DNA of 39,326 nucleotides, taken from assembly GCA_022827905.1 (NCBI GenBank), contig JAJEIQ010000013.1, positions 1 through 39,326 on the forward strand, read 5' to 3'. Both the position numbers and the translations under genes were made by a program. The DNA comes from Pseudomonadales bacterium (GTDB lineage Bacteria > Pseudomonadota > Gammaproteobacteria > Pseudomonadales > Azotimanducaceae). Shown piece by piece: positions 15,994 to 24,541 of the stretch (its first letter is position 1; the number at the start of each line of letters is the position of its first letter). A model generated the notes under the pieces. That model did no database searches, was not told the DNA's origin, and saw only the letters and a list, made by a program, of their open reading frames with translations.

Positions 15994-16399
15994 GCCGCGC
16001 GGCGCGGGGCTCCCGCGCCGTCTGGCAGCGATGTTCTATGACGCCTTGCTGATCGTGGCGATCTGGATGATCACGCTGCTGTTGATGGTGGTCGCCAACG
16101 GCGGCGAACCGGTGCTTGGCGCACCCGTGCAATCCCTGCTGTTCCTTGAGGCGTTCACCTTTTTCGCCTACTTCTGGACCCGAGCAGGTCAAACGGCGGG
16201 CATGCGTGCGTGGCGGCTGCGCCTTGAGTCCAACGACGGCAGGCGCGTCAGCCTGCATCAAGCGACATTGCGCTTTGCGGTGGCGTTGGTCGCATTTGGA
16301 GCCTTTGGCATTGGCTACTTCTGGGCATTGATTGATCGCCAAGGCCGAACTTGGCCGGACATCGCCAGCAATTGCCGGGTGGTGCAATACGCCGATTAG
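15971..16399 (+). CDS. RDD-family membrane protein
   Basis: The protein has 142 residues, starting inside the 3' end of the thiolase-like gene. It has three hydrophobic segments (ALLIVAIWMITLLLMVVA, SLLFLEAFTFFAYFW, FAVALVAFGAFGIGYFWAL). Typical RDD features are PRRLAAMFYDALLIV near the start, WTRAGQTAGMRAWRLRL in the middle and DRQGRTWPDIASNCRVV at the end. RDD proteins are small inner-membrane proteins with varied or unknown transport-related roles. It converges with lptG. Confidence 0.85.
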   Translation: MPAKPASEPRGAGLPRRLAAMFYDALLIVAIWMITLLLMVVANGGEPVLGAPVQSLLFLEAFTFFAYFWTRAGQTAGMRAWRLRLESNDGRRVSLHQATLRFAVALVAFGAFGIGYFWALIDRQGRTWPDIASNCRVVQYAD

Positions 16400-16433
16400 G
16401 GCCTGCTTGCCCAGATAGCGTTAACAGGCCCTA
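16397..16433. terminator. Inverted repeat spanning the stop codons of the RDD gene and lptG
   Basis: TAGGGCCTG (16397-16405) and CAGGCCCTA (16425-16433) are exact inverse complements with a 19-base loop. The TAG stop of the RDD gene is the first three bases of the left arm, and the TAG stop of lptG is the end of the right arm on the other strand. The symmetry suits a bidirectional terminator, although no T-run is present. Confidence 0.5.
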
Positions 16434-17537
16434 GCTGACGCGGCGCAGTCCCAGGATGCCGAGTGCCCAGCACAGGGCGATGGGGATGCCCACCGCCAAG
16501 GACGGCGCCAGTTCGTAGACGACGGCCATCGGCGCGAACAGATCCTGCAGGTACTTGAACGATAAGCCGATCACGATCCCGGCGCTGATCCGCACCCCGA
16601 TGCCGACGTCCCGCAAAGGGCCGAGCACGCAGGCCAAGGCCAGCAGGACCAAGCCGAACAGGGAGGCTGGCTGCAGGCACTTGCTCCAGAAGGCGATGAG
16701 TTGGGAAGTGGCGTCCAGGCCCTCGCGCTGCAAGTAGCCTATCTGGCGGCGCAAGTCGAGCAGAGACAGTTTGCGGGCATCGACCAAGAGCCGCTCGCTG
16801 ATCAGGTCGGGGTCGATCTGGCCGCGCCAGGCCAGTTCCGAGAACGGCCGGGCCACAAGCTGGTCGTCGCTGAGGTGGGTTTCCACGCCGTCGCGCAGAA
16901 GCCAGTCCACGCCTGCATCAGCCGCGCCCAAGTACTCGGCGCGGGCGGCTTCCCTAGTCAGTGACAGGCGCCCCCGGTCGTTGAGCCAGTATTGGCGCAC
17001 GCCCAGCAAGTCCCCGTTGCCGTCTAGGGCTTCGACATGCATGTAGAGCGAGCCTTCGCGGTACCAGTAGCCCCCCTTGAACTCGATGCCCACGCTGCCC
17101 CGCAGGCCTGCGCTATCCCGCAGGATGCGCGCCTTGTGCGCTTCCGCCAAGGTTTCGGTGGCCGGCGCGATCCATTCGCCGACCGCCACGCCGAGCGTCC
17201 AGGCCAACGCGACTGCCCAGGCCGCGGCACCCGTCAAGCGGCGCACCGACAGGCCAGCAGCCCGCAGCGCCACCAACTCCGATTGGCTGGCTAGCTTGCC
17301 CAACCCGATTAAGCTGCCCAGAAACAGAACATAGGGCAGCAGTTCCCAAGCCCGCCGGGGCAGGGTGAGGAAAACGTACCAAGCCGCGTCGGGCAGTCCG
17401 TAGGCGCTTTGCCCTTCACCGAGTTCCTCGATGAGGGCGAAGACCGCGATCAAGGCGGTGAACGCCAACAAGACCACCCCGGCAGCGCTTAGCACGGCGC
17501 GGCACAGATAGCGGTCAATCCGGGAGAAGGGTCTCAT
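16431..17537 (-). CDS. lptG: LPS export ABC transporter permease LptG
   Basis: The protein has 368 residues from ATG 17537-17535, which overlaps the lptF stop as ATGA. It is an inner-membrane permease that, with LptF and the LptB ATPase, drives lipopolysaccharide from the inner membrane onto the Lpt bridge. Features are IDRYLCRAVLSAAGVVLLAF at the N-terminus, three hydrophobic segments before and three after a periplasmic beta-jellyroll region (residues about 130-280), LASQSELVALRAAGLSVRRL (the coupling helix region facing LptB) and GIVIGLSFKYLQDLFAPM. Longer readings of this frame upstream run into lptF and are not the start. Confidence 0.94.
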   Translation of the reverse strand: MRPFSRIDRYLCRAVLSAAGVVLLAFTALIAVFALIEELGEGQSAYGLPDAAWYVFLTLPRRAWELLPYVLFLGSLIGLGKLASQSELVALRAAGLSVRRLTGAAAWAVALAWTLGVAVGEWIAPATETLAEAHKARILRDSAGLRGSVGIEFKGGYWYREGSLYMHVEALDGNGDLLGVRQYWLNDRGRLSLTREAARAEYLGAADAGVDWLLRDGVETHLSDDQLVARPFSELAWRGQIDPDLISERLLVDARKLSLLDLRRQIGYLQREGLDATSQLIAFWSKCLQPASLFGLVLLALACVLGPLRDVGIGVRISAGIVIGLSFKYLQDLFAPMAVVYELAPSLAVGIPIALCWALGILGLRRVS

Positions 17538-18613
17538 TGGCGGGCTGGCTTGGCGCTCCGGACCAAGGCCGCGGCGGCAATGGCGGCGAACAGGGCATGG
17601 GCGGGCCATAGCCCGACGATGACGGGCAGGTGACCGGACAGCACCGCGTTCTGGTTGGCCAGCAGGGCCAGATAGTAGGTCACTAGGGCCGCCATGCCGG
17701 GCAGCACCCTGCCGAATCGGCCTTGGCGGGGTTTGACCGGTGCCACGCCCACGGCCATTAGAACGCTGATGAGCGTGAATGCGGGCAGGGCGATGCGCCA
17801 GTGCAGTTCCGCTGCCGCCGCTGGGTCGGATCGATTCCACAACGTGCCGGAGGACAGGGCTTCGGGCTTCACTCGCCTCGAAGCTGCCGCATCGGTGTCG
17901 ATTTTTTGGCTCAGCGCGGAGAATTCGATCTCTTGGCGTCGATGGGCTGTGCCTTCGCTCGGCGGGTGGCTGTGCCGAGCGCCGTCCCTGAGGACGAGGA
18001 ACTGGCTGCCCGTGCGCTCATCAACATATCGCGAGGCTTGGTCGGCCCAGACCGTGACCAGCGGATTGCGTTCGCCGTACTCGAAGATGAACACGCCGCT
18101 GAGTGTTTGACCGTCGTCGCTGACCGATTCGGCGTACAGTGTCCGCTGGCCGCGGCCGAAGGCGTTGAAGGTGCCGGCGCTCAAGCGGTCGAAACTCGCT
18201 TCGGCGCGCTGTTTAGTGAGAAAACGGTCCAAGGCGGCGTTGCGGTCGGGCGTCACCCAAAGTGAAAGGGCGCCGATTCCCGCAGCCAACAGCGTTGCGG
18301 ACGGAAGGATCCAGGCCAGAAGTCGCCAGCTGCCTGCGCCGCTGCTGCGCAGGACCGCCATCTCCTGCTCCGCGTGCAGCCTGCCGACGGTCAGCAGCAC
18401 GGCAATGTAGAAGGCAAACGGGGCGATGAGTTGCACAAAGCCAGGCAGGCGCAGCGCCATGATGGTCATCAAGTCGCCGGCGGCGAACTTGCCGGCGGCA
18501 GCGTCCTGCAGGTAGCCGATGAAGCGCCCGCCGACCGCCACGGCAAACAACACCAGCAGGGTGGCCACGAAAACCGCGAGCAATTCGCGGTTGATGTGTC
18601 TGGCAGCGACCAT
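17534..18613 (-). CDS. lptF: LPS export ABC transporter permease LptF
   Basis: The protein has 359 residues from ATG 18613-18611; a TTG ten codons upstream is possible but less likely. It is the partner of LptG. It shows the N-terminal helix (INRELLAVFVATLLVLFAVAVG), LHAEQEMAVLRSSGAGSWRL as the LptB-coupling segment, a periplasmic domain (residues about 130-260) and three C-terminal helices starting LHWRIALPAFTLISVLMAVG. The stop overlaps the lptG start by four bases, so translation is coupled. It diverges from the Anbu gene across 54 bases. Confidence 0.94.
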   Translation of the reverse strand: MVAARHINRELLAVFVATLLVLFAVAVGGRFIGYLQDAAAGKFAAGDLMTIMALRLPGFVQLIAPFAFYIAVLLTVGRLHAEQEMAVLRSSGAGSWRLLAWILPSATLLAAGIGALSLWVTPDRNAALDRFLTKQRAEASFDRLSAGTFNAFGRGQRTLYAESVSDDGQTLSGVFIFEYGERNPLVTVWADQASRYVDERTGSQFLVLRDGARHSHPPSEGTAHRRQEIEFSALSQKIDTDAAASRRVKPEALSSGTLWNRSDPAAAAELHWRIALPAFTLISVLMAVGVAPVKPRQGRFGRVLPGMAALVTYYLALLANQNAVLSGHLPVIVGLWPAHALFAAIAAAALVRSAKPARQ

Positions 18614-18632
18614 GGGGTTGATTATGGCCGAG

Positions 18633-18661
18633 TTGACTCCCAAGCGGCGAGCGCGTATATC
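18633..18661 (+). promoter_or_regulatory. Near-consensus promoter for the Anbu gene, implying a leaderless mRNA
   Basis: TTGACT (18633-18638) and TATATC (18656-18661) are 17 bases apart. Transcription would start at about 18667-18669, which coincides with the ATG at 18668, and no RBS is present. This predicts a leaderless message. Confidence 0.6.
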
Positions 18662-18667
18662 AACGCC

Positions 18668-19435
18668 ATGACTTATTGCGTGGCCGTCGCCGTCGACACG
18701 GGCCTAGTATTCGCATCGGATTCGCGCACCCACGCCGGTGTGGACCAGATCAGCACGTACAGCAAGATGCATCGGTTCCATCTGGGCCGAGACCGTTTTT
18801 TCGTGGTTCTGAGCGCTGGCAACTTGGCCACCACCCAAGGGGTTCTCACCCAAATCGAGCGAGACATCGACGGATCGGCGCGCCACGGCCTAAAGCAGGT
18901 CGAAGGCCTTGGCCGCGCGGCGGAGTACATCGGCGCCCTGTCGGTTGCCCAGCAGAACAAGCACCAACAAACCCGTCAGGACAAGGATTTCGTGCCGGAG
19001 GCCTCCTTCATACTCGGCGGCCAAATCGGTGAGGATGCGCCCGGCATCGTCCACATCTACCCAGAAGGCAACTTCGTCCGCGCCAGTGCGGCAACGCCCT
19101 TTCTGCAGATCGGCGAAATCAAGTACGGACGGCCCATTCTGGACCGCATCATTGAGCGGACCACCCCGTTGGACGCCGCGCTGATGTGCGCCCTGGTCTC
19201 CATGGATTCGACGATGCGCAGCAACGCCACGGTCGGCCCGCCGATCGAGTACCTCATCCAGCCCGCCGGCGTTTTCGGCCCCGGGCTCTACAATTGCCTG
19301 GCCGAGGACGATGACTACCTTGTTGAGTTGAGGCGGTCGTGGGCGAGGAACGTGCGTGTGGCCTTTGACGCCCTGCCGGAGGCGCCGGGCATTGGTGAAG
19401 CGAGGGCCACCGTCACTCGTCTGGGCGCGTCCTAG
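18668..19435 (+). CDS. anbu: Anbu, proteasome-like T1-family peptidase
   Basis: The protein has 255 residues starting MTYCVAVAVDTGLVFASDSR, the hallmark N-terminus of Anbu. Thr2 would become the catalytic N-terminal nucleophile after Met removal. THAGVDQISTYSKMHRF follows, with the likely active-site Lys in SKM. Other family pieces are FFVVLSAGNLATTQ, SFILGGQIG, IYPEGNFVRAS, FLQIGEIKYGRPILDR and the DSTMRSNATVGPPIE stretch. Anbu is a relative of HslV and 20S beta subunits and forms open-ring assemblies; its substrates are poorly known. Anbu genes are known to cluster with ATP-grasp, alpha-E and transglutaminase genes, none of which are adjacent here. It sits between lptF and holC, where pepA usually lies. 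The product is probably cytoplasmic. Confidence 0.9.
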   Translation: MTYCVAVAVDTGLVFASDSRTHAGVDQISTYSKMHRFHLGRDRFFVVLSAGNLATTQGVLTQIERDIDGSARHGLKQVEGLGRAAEYIGALSVAQQNKHQQTRQDKDFVPEASFILGGQIGEDAPGIVHIYPEGNFVRASAATPFLQIGEIKYGRPILDRIIERTTPLDAALMCALVSMDSTMRSNATVGPPIEYLIQPAGVFGPGLYNCLAEDDDYLVELRRSWARNVRVAFDALPEAPGIGEARATVTRLGAS

Positions 19436-19458
19436 CCATTCAACTGGCGGCCATAAGC

Positions 19459-19911
19459 GTGACGCGCCTTGATTTCTATATTCTGCAGGATGTGGAGCGC
19501 CAAGCCATGCTGCGCTTCGCCTGCCGGTTGGCCGCCAAGGCCGCGGGCGCTGGCAAGCCGATCTACGTCCATGCGCAAAGTGGCGCTGAAGCCGAGGAGT
19601 TTGACGAGCTGCTCTGGTGCTACCCGCCGAACCGGATGATTCCCCATGGCATGATTGGCCAGTCGGCTGCCGATGGTGCGCCGGTGGTGGTCGGCAGCGC
19701 GCCGGAACTGGCGGAGGATGAGGATTGGGTCGCCCAGGGACTGCTGATCAACCTGTCCAATGACGCCCCTGCCTTTATCGACCGCTTCGAGCGGGCGGCG
19801 GAGATCATCGTTGGCGAGAACCGGCAGTCCGGGCGCGCCCGCTACCGTCTCTACCGCGACCGCGGCTACGCCCTGCACACCCACGAGTTGGACGACTGGG
19901 AGGGGACGTGA
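19459..19911 (+). CDS. holC: DNA polymerase III chi subunit
   Basis: The protein has 150 residues from GTG 19459. Chi bridges the clamp loader (through psi) and SSB at the replication fork. Signatures are DFYILQDVERQAMLRFACRL, AGKPIYVHAQSGAEAEEFDELLW, RMIPHGMIGQ, APVVVGSAPEL and ALLINLSNDAPAF-type sequence (here GLLINLSNDAPAFIDRF). The C-terminus carries an acidic tail (HELDDWEGT). It follows the Anbu gene by 23 bases and precedes valS by 46, matching the common holC-valS order. Confidence 0.92.
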   Translation: MTRLDFYILQDVERQAMLRFACRLAAKAAGAGKPIYVHAQSGAEAEEFDELLWCYPPNRMIPHGMIGQSAADGAPVVVGSAPELAEDEDWVAQGLLINLSNDAPAFIDRFERAAEIIVGENRQSGRARYRLYRDRGYALHTHELDDWEGT

Positions 19912-19957
19912 ACCTCCAGCTTGCTTCGCAAAGGCACGCCGCTGACGGAGGTTTTGA

Positions 19958-22726
19958 GTGAAGGCGAGCTTTGACCCCCACGCCATTGAGACGGCCATCT
20001 ATCAAGGGTGGGAGGCGGCGGGCCATTTCGCGCCGAAGGCCTCGGGAGAGGGCTATTGCATTGTCATTCCGCCGCCCAACGTGACCGGCAGCCTGCACAT
20101 GGGGCACGCATTCCAGCACACCCTGATGGATGCGCTGATTCGCTATCAGCGGATGCGGGGCCGCGCCGCTCTTTGGCAGATGGGCACCGACCATGCGGGC
20201 ATCTCCACCCAGATGCTGGTGGAGCGGCAACTGAACGCCGAAGGCAAGACCCGCCACGAACTCGGCCGCGACCGGTTCATCGAGCGGGTGTGGCAGTGGA
20301 AGGGAGAGTCCGGCGGCAACATCTCCCAGCAATTGCGGCGCATGGGCTCCTCCCTCGATTGGTCGCGGGAACGGTTCACGCTGGACGCCGGCTTCTCCCG
20401 GGCCGTCGTCGAGGTCTTTGTCCGGCTCCATGAGGAGGGCCTGATCTACCGCGGCCAACGGCTGGTGAACTGGGATCCGGTGCTGGGCACGGCCATCTCC
20501 GACCTCGAAGTGATCAACGTGGAGGAGCAGGGCAGCCTGTGGCACTTCCGCTATCCGCTGTGCGGCGGCGCGCGGACCGCCGACGGCAAGGACCATTTGG
20601 TGGTGGCGACCACCCGTCCGGAGACGATGCTTGGCGACACCGCGGTGGCGGTGCATCCGGAGGATGAGCGTTTCCGTGCCCTGATCGGCCAACGGGCGCG
20701 CCTGCCCTTGGTAGATCGGGAGTTGCCGATCATCGCCGATGAATACGTGGACCCGGCCTTTGGCTCCGGCTGCGTCAAGATCACCCCGGCCCACGACTTC
20801 AACGACTACGAAGTGGGTTTGCGGCATGACTTGGCGATGGTCAACGTGCTGACCGCGGAGGCGGCCATCAACGACAACGCCCCCGCTGCCTATCGGGGCT
20901 TGGACCGCTTCGCCGCGCGTGAGCGCATCGTCGCCGATCTGGATGCCTTGGGCCTGTTGGAGCGAGTGCAGGCGCACAGCCTCATGGCACCCCGCGGTGA
21001 CCGCTCGGAGGCCATCATCGAGCCCCGGCTGACCGATCAGTGGTTCGTGCGCATTGCACCGCTGGCGGAATCCGCCATCAAGGCGGTGGAGGAGGGCCGG
21101 GTCGAGTTCGTCCCCAAGCAGTATGAGAACACCTACTTCGCTTGGATGCGCGACATCAAGGATTGGTGCATCAGCCGCCAGCAGTGGTGGGGCCACCGCA
21201 TCCCAGCTTGGTACGGCCCGGATGGCGCCATCCATGTGGGCCGGGACGAAGCCGACGCCCGCCAACGCGCCGGCTTGCCGTCGGACGTGCCGCTCAGGCA
21301 GGAGGAGGATGTACTGGAAACCTGGTTCTCCTCGGCGCTGTGGAGTTTCGCCACCTTGGGCTGGCCGGAACGGACCGATGACTTCAAGCGCTTCCACCCG
21401 ACCGATGTGTTGGTGACCGGCCACGACATCATCTTCTTCTGGGTGGCCCGTATGATCATGATGGCCCTTAAGTTCACCGGCGAGGTGCCTTTCCGGCAGG
21501 TTTACATTCACGGCTTGGTGCGCGATGCGGAAGGCCAGAAGATGTCCAAGACCAAGGGCAACGGATTGGATCCCCTGGACCTCATCGATGGCATCGGCCT
21601 GGAGGATCTGGTGGCCAAGCGCACCGGCAACCTTACCCAGCCGCACTTGGCGCCGAACATCGAGAAAGCCACGCGGCGGGACTATCCCAACGGCATCCCG
21701 TCCTATGGCACCGATGCCCTGCGCTTCACCTTCTGCGCCCTGGCATCCACCGGCCGCGACGTGCGCTTCGACCTCGGCCGCACCGAGGGTTACCGCAACT
21801 TCTGCAACAAGCTCTGGAACGCGGCGCGGTTCGTGTTGATGAACACCCAAGGCCAGAATCTGTCGGCAGCCGGTGAACCTGGCTTGCCCGATCGGTGGAT
21901 ACGCGCCCGTGCCCGGCAGATGGTCGCCGCCGCCACCGAGGCGCTGGATACCTACCGATTCGATCTCTACGCGGGGGCGATCCATGAGTTCGCCTGGCGG
22001 GAATACTGCGACTGGTATCTGGAACTGGCCAAGCCGCTGCTCTGGGACGAGGGCGCGGACCCGGTGCGTCAGGCGGCCGTCCGCCACACTTTGCTGGAAG
22101 TGCTGGAGCTGCTGCTGCGCGCCGCCCATCCGGTGATGCCGTTCATCACCGAGGCGATTTGGCGTGAAGTGGCCCCGTTGCTGGACATCGATGGCGATAC
22201 CATCATGCTGCGCCCCTTCCCGGAGGTCGATGACCTGTCCGCTGACGCGGAGGCCGAGGCCGCCATCGGCTGGCTCAAGGGGGTGGTTGTGGCCTTGCGC
22301 AACATCCGCGGCGAGGCTGGCATCAAGCCCAGCCAAAACGTACGGGTGCTGCTTGCGGGCGGCGATGTTCGGGACCGCGAGCTGGCGGCGCTGTCCGGCC
22401 CGCTGGTGCAGCGCTTGGCCAAGGTCGAAGCCATCGAATGGCTGGCCGAAGGCGATGCCGTGCCGGCTAACGCGTTAGGCCTGGTGGGCGATCTGCGCAT
22501 CATGGTGCCCTTGGTCGGCCTGATCGACCTTGATGCCGAGCGTGCCCGGCTGCAAAAGGCCATCGATCGCAAGCGAACGGAGCTTACGCGCCTGCAAACC
22601 AAGCTCGCCAACGAGAAATTCGTCGCCAACGCGCCGCCGCAAGTGGTCGAGAAGGAACGCACCAAGGCCACCGACGCCGAAGCTCGGCTTCAGGCCTTGG
22701 AGGCCCAGTCCGCCTCGCTCGGCTGA
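19958..22726 (+). CDS. valS: Valyl-tRNA synthetase
   Basis: The protein has 922 residues from GTG 19958, with GGAGG six bases before. It charges tRNA-Val in the cytoplasm. Class I motifs are [15 protein letters not shown] (HMGH at 47-50) and [14 protein letters not shown] (KMSK at about 528). The CP1 editing domain is present ([39 protein letters not shown]). The anticodon-binding domain has [13 protein letters not shown] and [20 protein letters not shown]. The C-terminal coiled coil runs from about residue 850 ([20 protein letters not shown]). All parts are intact and the length is normal. Confidence 0.97.
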   Translation: MKASFDPHAIETAIYQGWEAAGHFAPKASGEGYCIVIPPPNVTGSLHMGHAFQHTLMDALIRYQRMRGRAALWQMGTDHAGISTQMLVERQLNAEGKTRHELGRDRFIERVWQWKGESGGNISQQLRRMGSSLDWSRERFTLDAGFSRAVVEVFVRLHEEGLIYRGQRLVNWDPVLGTAISDLEVINVEEQGSLWHFRYPLCGGARTADGKDHLVVATTRPETMLGDTAVAVHPEDERFRALIGQRARLPLVDRELPIIADEYVDPAFGSGCVKITPAHDFNDYEVGLRHDLAMVNVLTAEAAINDNAPAAYRGLDRFAARERIVADLDALGLLERVQAHSLMAPRGDRSEAIIEPRLTDQWFVRIAPLAESAIKAVEEGRVEFVPKQYENTYFAWMRDIKDWCISRQQWWGHRIPAWYGPDGAIHVGRDEADARQRAGLPSDVPLRQEEDVLETWFSSALWSFATLGWPERTDDFKRFHPTDVLVTGHDIIFFWVARMIMMALKFTGEVPFRQVYIHGLVRDAEGQKMSKTKGNGLDPLDLIDGIGLEDLVAKRTGNLTQPHLAPNIEKATRRDYPNGIPSYGTDALRFTFCALASTGRDVRFDLGRTEGYRNFCNKLWNAARFVLMNTQGQNLSAAGEPGLPDRWIRARARQMVAAATEALDTYRFDLYAGAIHEFAWREYCDWYLELAKPLLWDEGADPVRQAAVRHTLLEVLELLLRAAHPVMPFITEAIWREVAPLLDIDGDTIMLRPFPEVDDLSADAEAEAAIGWLKGVVVALRNIRGEAGIKPSQNVRVLLAGGDVRDRELAALSGPLVQRLAKVEAIEWLAEGDAVPANALGLVGDLRIMVPLVGLIDLDAERARLQKAIDRKRTELTRLQTKLANEKFVANAPPQVVEKERTKATDAEARLQALEAQSASLG

Positions 22727-22746
22727 TCCGCTGTTCAGCGCAGCCG
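22720..22746. terminator. Nested inverted repeat at the valS/proS junction
   Basis: CGGCTG (22720-22725) pairs with CAGCCG (22741-22746), and inside it CGCTG (22729-22733) pairs with CAGCG (22736-22740). The valS TGA starts in the outer arm and the proS stop lies in the inner arm. Symmetry suits termination in both directions; no T-run is seen. Confidence 0.5.
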
Positions 22747-24429
22747 GGCCGTTGCTTCGGCCGGGGCGAGCTGTTCCGGGTCTGCACCATGTCCGGCACG
22801 AACTTCGACACGGCCCTGTTTCAAGCCCCGTTCGCCGATGACGATGCGCTTCGGCAGGCCGAGCAGGTCGGCGTCGGCGAACTTCACGCCGGGCCGTTCG
22901 GGCCGGTCGTCGAGCAGGGTCTCGATGCCGGCGGCCGAAAGTTCGGCCAGCAACCCATCCGCGGCCTCGCGCACCGACTCGGATTTGCCGTAGTTCAGCG
23001 CCAAGAGGTGAGCGTCGAAAGGTGCTAGGGCCTCCGGCCAGCGGAGGCCTGCGGCATCATGGTGTTGTTCAATGACGGCAGCCACCAGCCGGGTGACGCC
23101 CATGCCGTAACAACCCATGATCGGCACGCTGGCCTTGCCTTCCCGGTCGAGGAAGCTAGCCCCCATGGCTTGGCTGTAGGTGTCGCCCAGTTGAAAGATG
23201 TGGCCCACTTCGATGCCCTTGAGGAACTTGAGTTCACCTTGGCCGTTCGGTGCCGGATCGCCGACGGCGACGTTGCGCAGGTCGCGCACCTGGGTGTCAT
23301 CCAGCGGCAGGTCGCGGTTCCAATTAACGCCGACCAAGTGGTGCCCGTCGCGGTTGGCGCCGCAGATGAAGTCGGCCACAGCAGCCGCCTCCAGATCGAC
23401 GAAGACCGGAGCTTCCACCCCCACTGGGCCGATGGAGCCGGGGCCAGCGCCGGTGGCGGCGCGAATCTCCGCCTCCGAAGCGAATTCCAGCGGTTGCTTG
23501 GCGCCGGGAAGCTTCTGCGCCTTGATGGCGTTCAACTCGTGGTCGCCACGCAGGATGACGAGGATCGGGCTGTCCTCGCCGCGTATGGCCAGCGTCTTCA
23601 CGCACCGGCGCACGGGTGCCTCGAGAAACTGCGCCACCTCGGCAATGGTGGTCATGTCCGGGGTGGCCACTTCGCCCATGGATTCGCCAGGTGCGGGACG
23701 GGGTGGCGGGGGTGCCGCCACGGCGCGTTCCAGATTAGCGGCGTAGCCGCCCTCGGAGGCGTAGGCGATGGTGTCCTCCCCGGAGTCCGCCAGCACGTGG
23801 AACTCATGGGAATTGGCGCCGCCTATGTTGCCGGTGTCGGCTTCGACGGCGCGGAAATCCAACTGCATGCGGCGCAGGATGCGGCTGTAGCAGTCGTGCA
23901 TTTCGCGGTAGGTGGCGTCGAATGAGGCTTGGTCGGCAGCGAAGGAATAGGCGTCCTTCATGGTGAACTCCCGCGCCCGCATGACCCCGAAGCGAGGGCG
24001 GACCTCGTCCCGGAACTTGGTCTGAATCTGGTAGAAGTTGCAGGGCAGTTGCCGATAGCTGTGCACCTCGCGGCGAAACAGATCGGTGATGATCTCCTCG
24101 TGGGTGGGACCTAGGCAGAAGTCGCGCTCATGGCGGTCGGCGAGACGCGCCAGCTCCGGCCCCATTTTTTCCCAGCGCCCGCTTTCCTGCCAAAGTTCGG
24201 CCGGCTGCACCACGGGCATTAGGACCTCTTGGGCGCCGCTTCGATCCATCTCCTCCCGAATGATGGCCTCGATGCGGCGGATGACGCGCAATCCCAAGGG
24301 CAGCCACGTGTAGAGCCCCGCAGCCACCTGACGAACCAGTCCGGCCCGCAACATGAGTTGGTGGCTGGCGACCTCGGCGCCGGCGGGCGCCTCCTTGAGG
24401 GTCGGAATGAGCAGCTGGCTTTGCCGCAT
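22735..24429 (-). CDS. proS: Prolyl-tRNA synthetase (bacterial type with editing insertion)
   Basis: The protein has 564 residues, normal for the long bacterial form. Class II motifs: motif 1 region GLYTWLPLGLRVIRRIEAII, motif 2 FYQIQTKFRDEVRPRFGVMR, and motif 3 SVPIMGCYGMGVTRLVAAVI. Between motifs 2 and 3, residues about 225-400 form the INS editing domain that removes Ala-tRNA-Pro (TTIAEVAQFLEAPVRRCVKT, LVILRGDHELNAIKAQKL-type sequence). The C-terminal anticodon-binding domain follows (HLLALNYGKSESVREAADGL). It converges with valS and diverges from the dsbC-like gene. Confidence 0.97.
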   Translation of the reverse strand: MRQSQLLIPTLKEAPAGAEVASHQLMLRAGLVRQVAAGLYTWLPLGLRVIRRIEAIIREEMDRSGAQEVLMPVVQPAELWQESGRWEKMGPELARLADRHERDFCLGPTHEEIITDLFRREVHSYRQLPCNFYQIQTKFRDEVRPRFGVMRAREFTMKDAYSFAADQASFDATYREMHDCYSRILRRMQLDFRAVEADTGNIGGANSHEFHVLADSGEDTIAYASEGGYAANLERAVAAPPPPRPAPGESMGEVATPDMTTIAEVAQFLEAPVRRCVKTLAIRGEDSPILVILRGDHELNAIKAQKLPGAKQPLEFASEAEIRAATGAGPGSIGPVGVEAPVFVDLEAAAVADFICGANRDGHHLVGVNWNRDLPLDDTQVRDLRNVAVGDPAPNGQGELKFLKGIEVGHIFQLGDTYSQAMGASFLDREGKASVPIMGCYGMGVTRLVAAVIEQHHDAAGLRWPEALAPFDAHLLALNYGKSESVREAADGLLAELSAAGIETLLDDRPERPGVKFADADLLGLPKRIVIGERGLKQGRVEVRAGHGADPEQLAPAEATARLR

Positions 24430-24529
24430 GTGGCTGTCCGGTGGGTGAGGGGGCAGGGTGGTTGGGATGGGCGATCAATTTTGGTGGAACTGCAGCGCCA
24501 TTGTCCAGCCGCAAGGAGGGCAAAACAGG

Positions 24530-24535
24530 TATCAT
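24530..24535 (+). promoter_or_regulatory. -10-like element six bases before the dsbC start
   Basis: TATCAT is separated from the ATG at 24542 by exactly six bases, the same distance as in the Anbu and acyl-CoA dehydrogenase genes. No -35 at normal spacing is seen; TTGTCC is 23 bases upstream. A GGAGGG at 24515-24520 is too far from the ATG to serve it. Confidence 0.35.
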
Positions 24536-24541
24536 CTGCTG

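Noticed and set aside
16431-17840. 469-codon version of lptG
   Set aside because: The first 101 codons overlap lptF in another frame. ATG 17537 with the ATGA overlap gives the family's normal length.
18374-18667. Upstream extension of the Anbu frame
   Set aside because: It is antisense to lptF and would bury the catalytic Thr that must be next to the initiator Met.
19805-22336. 843-codon minus-strand frame over valS
   Set aside because: Antisense shadow of valS without domains.
22789-23925. Plus-strand frames over proS
   Set aside because: Antisense shadows; proS has all class II motifs on the other strand.
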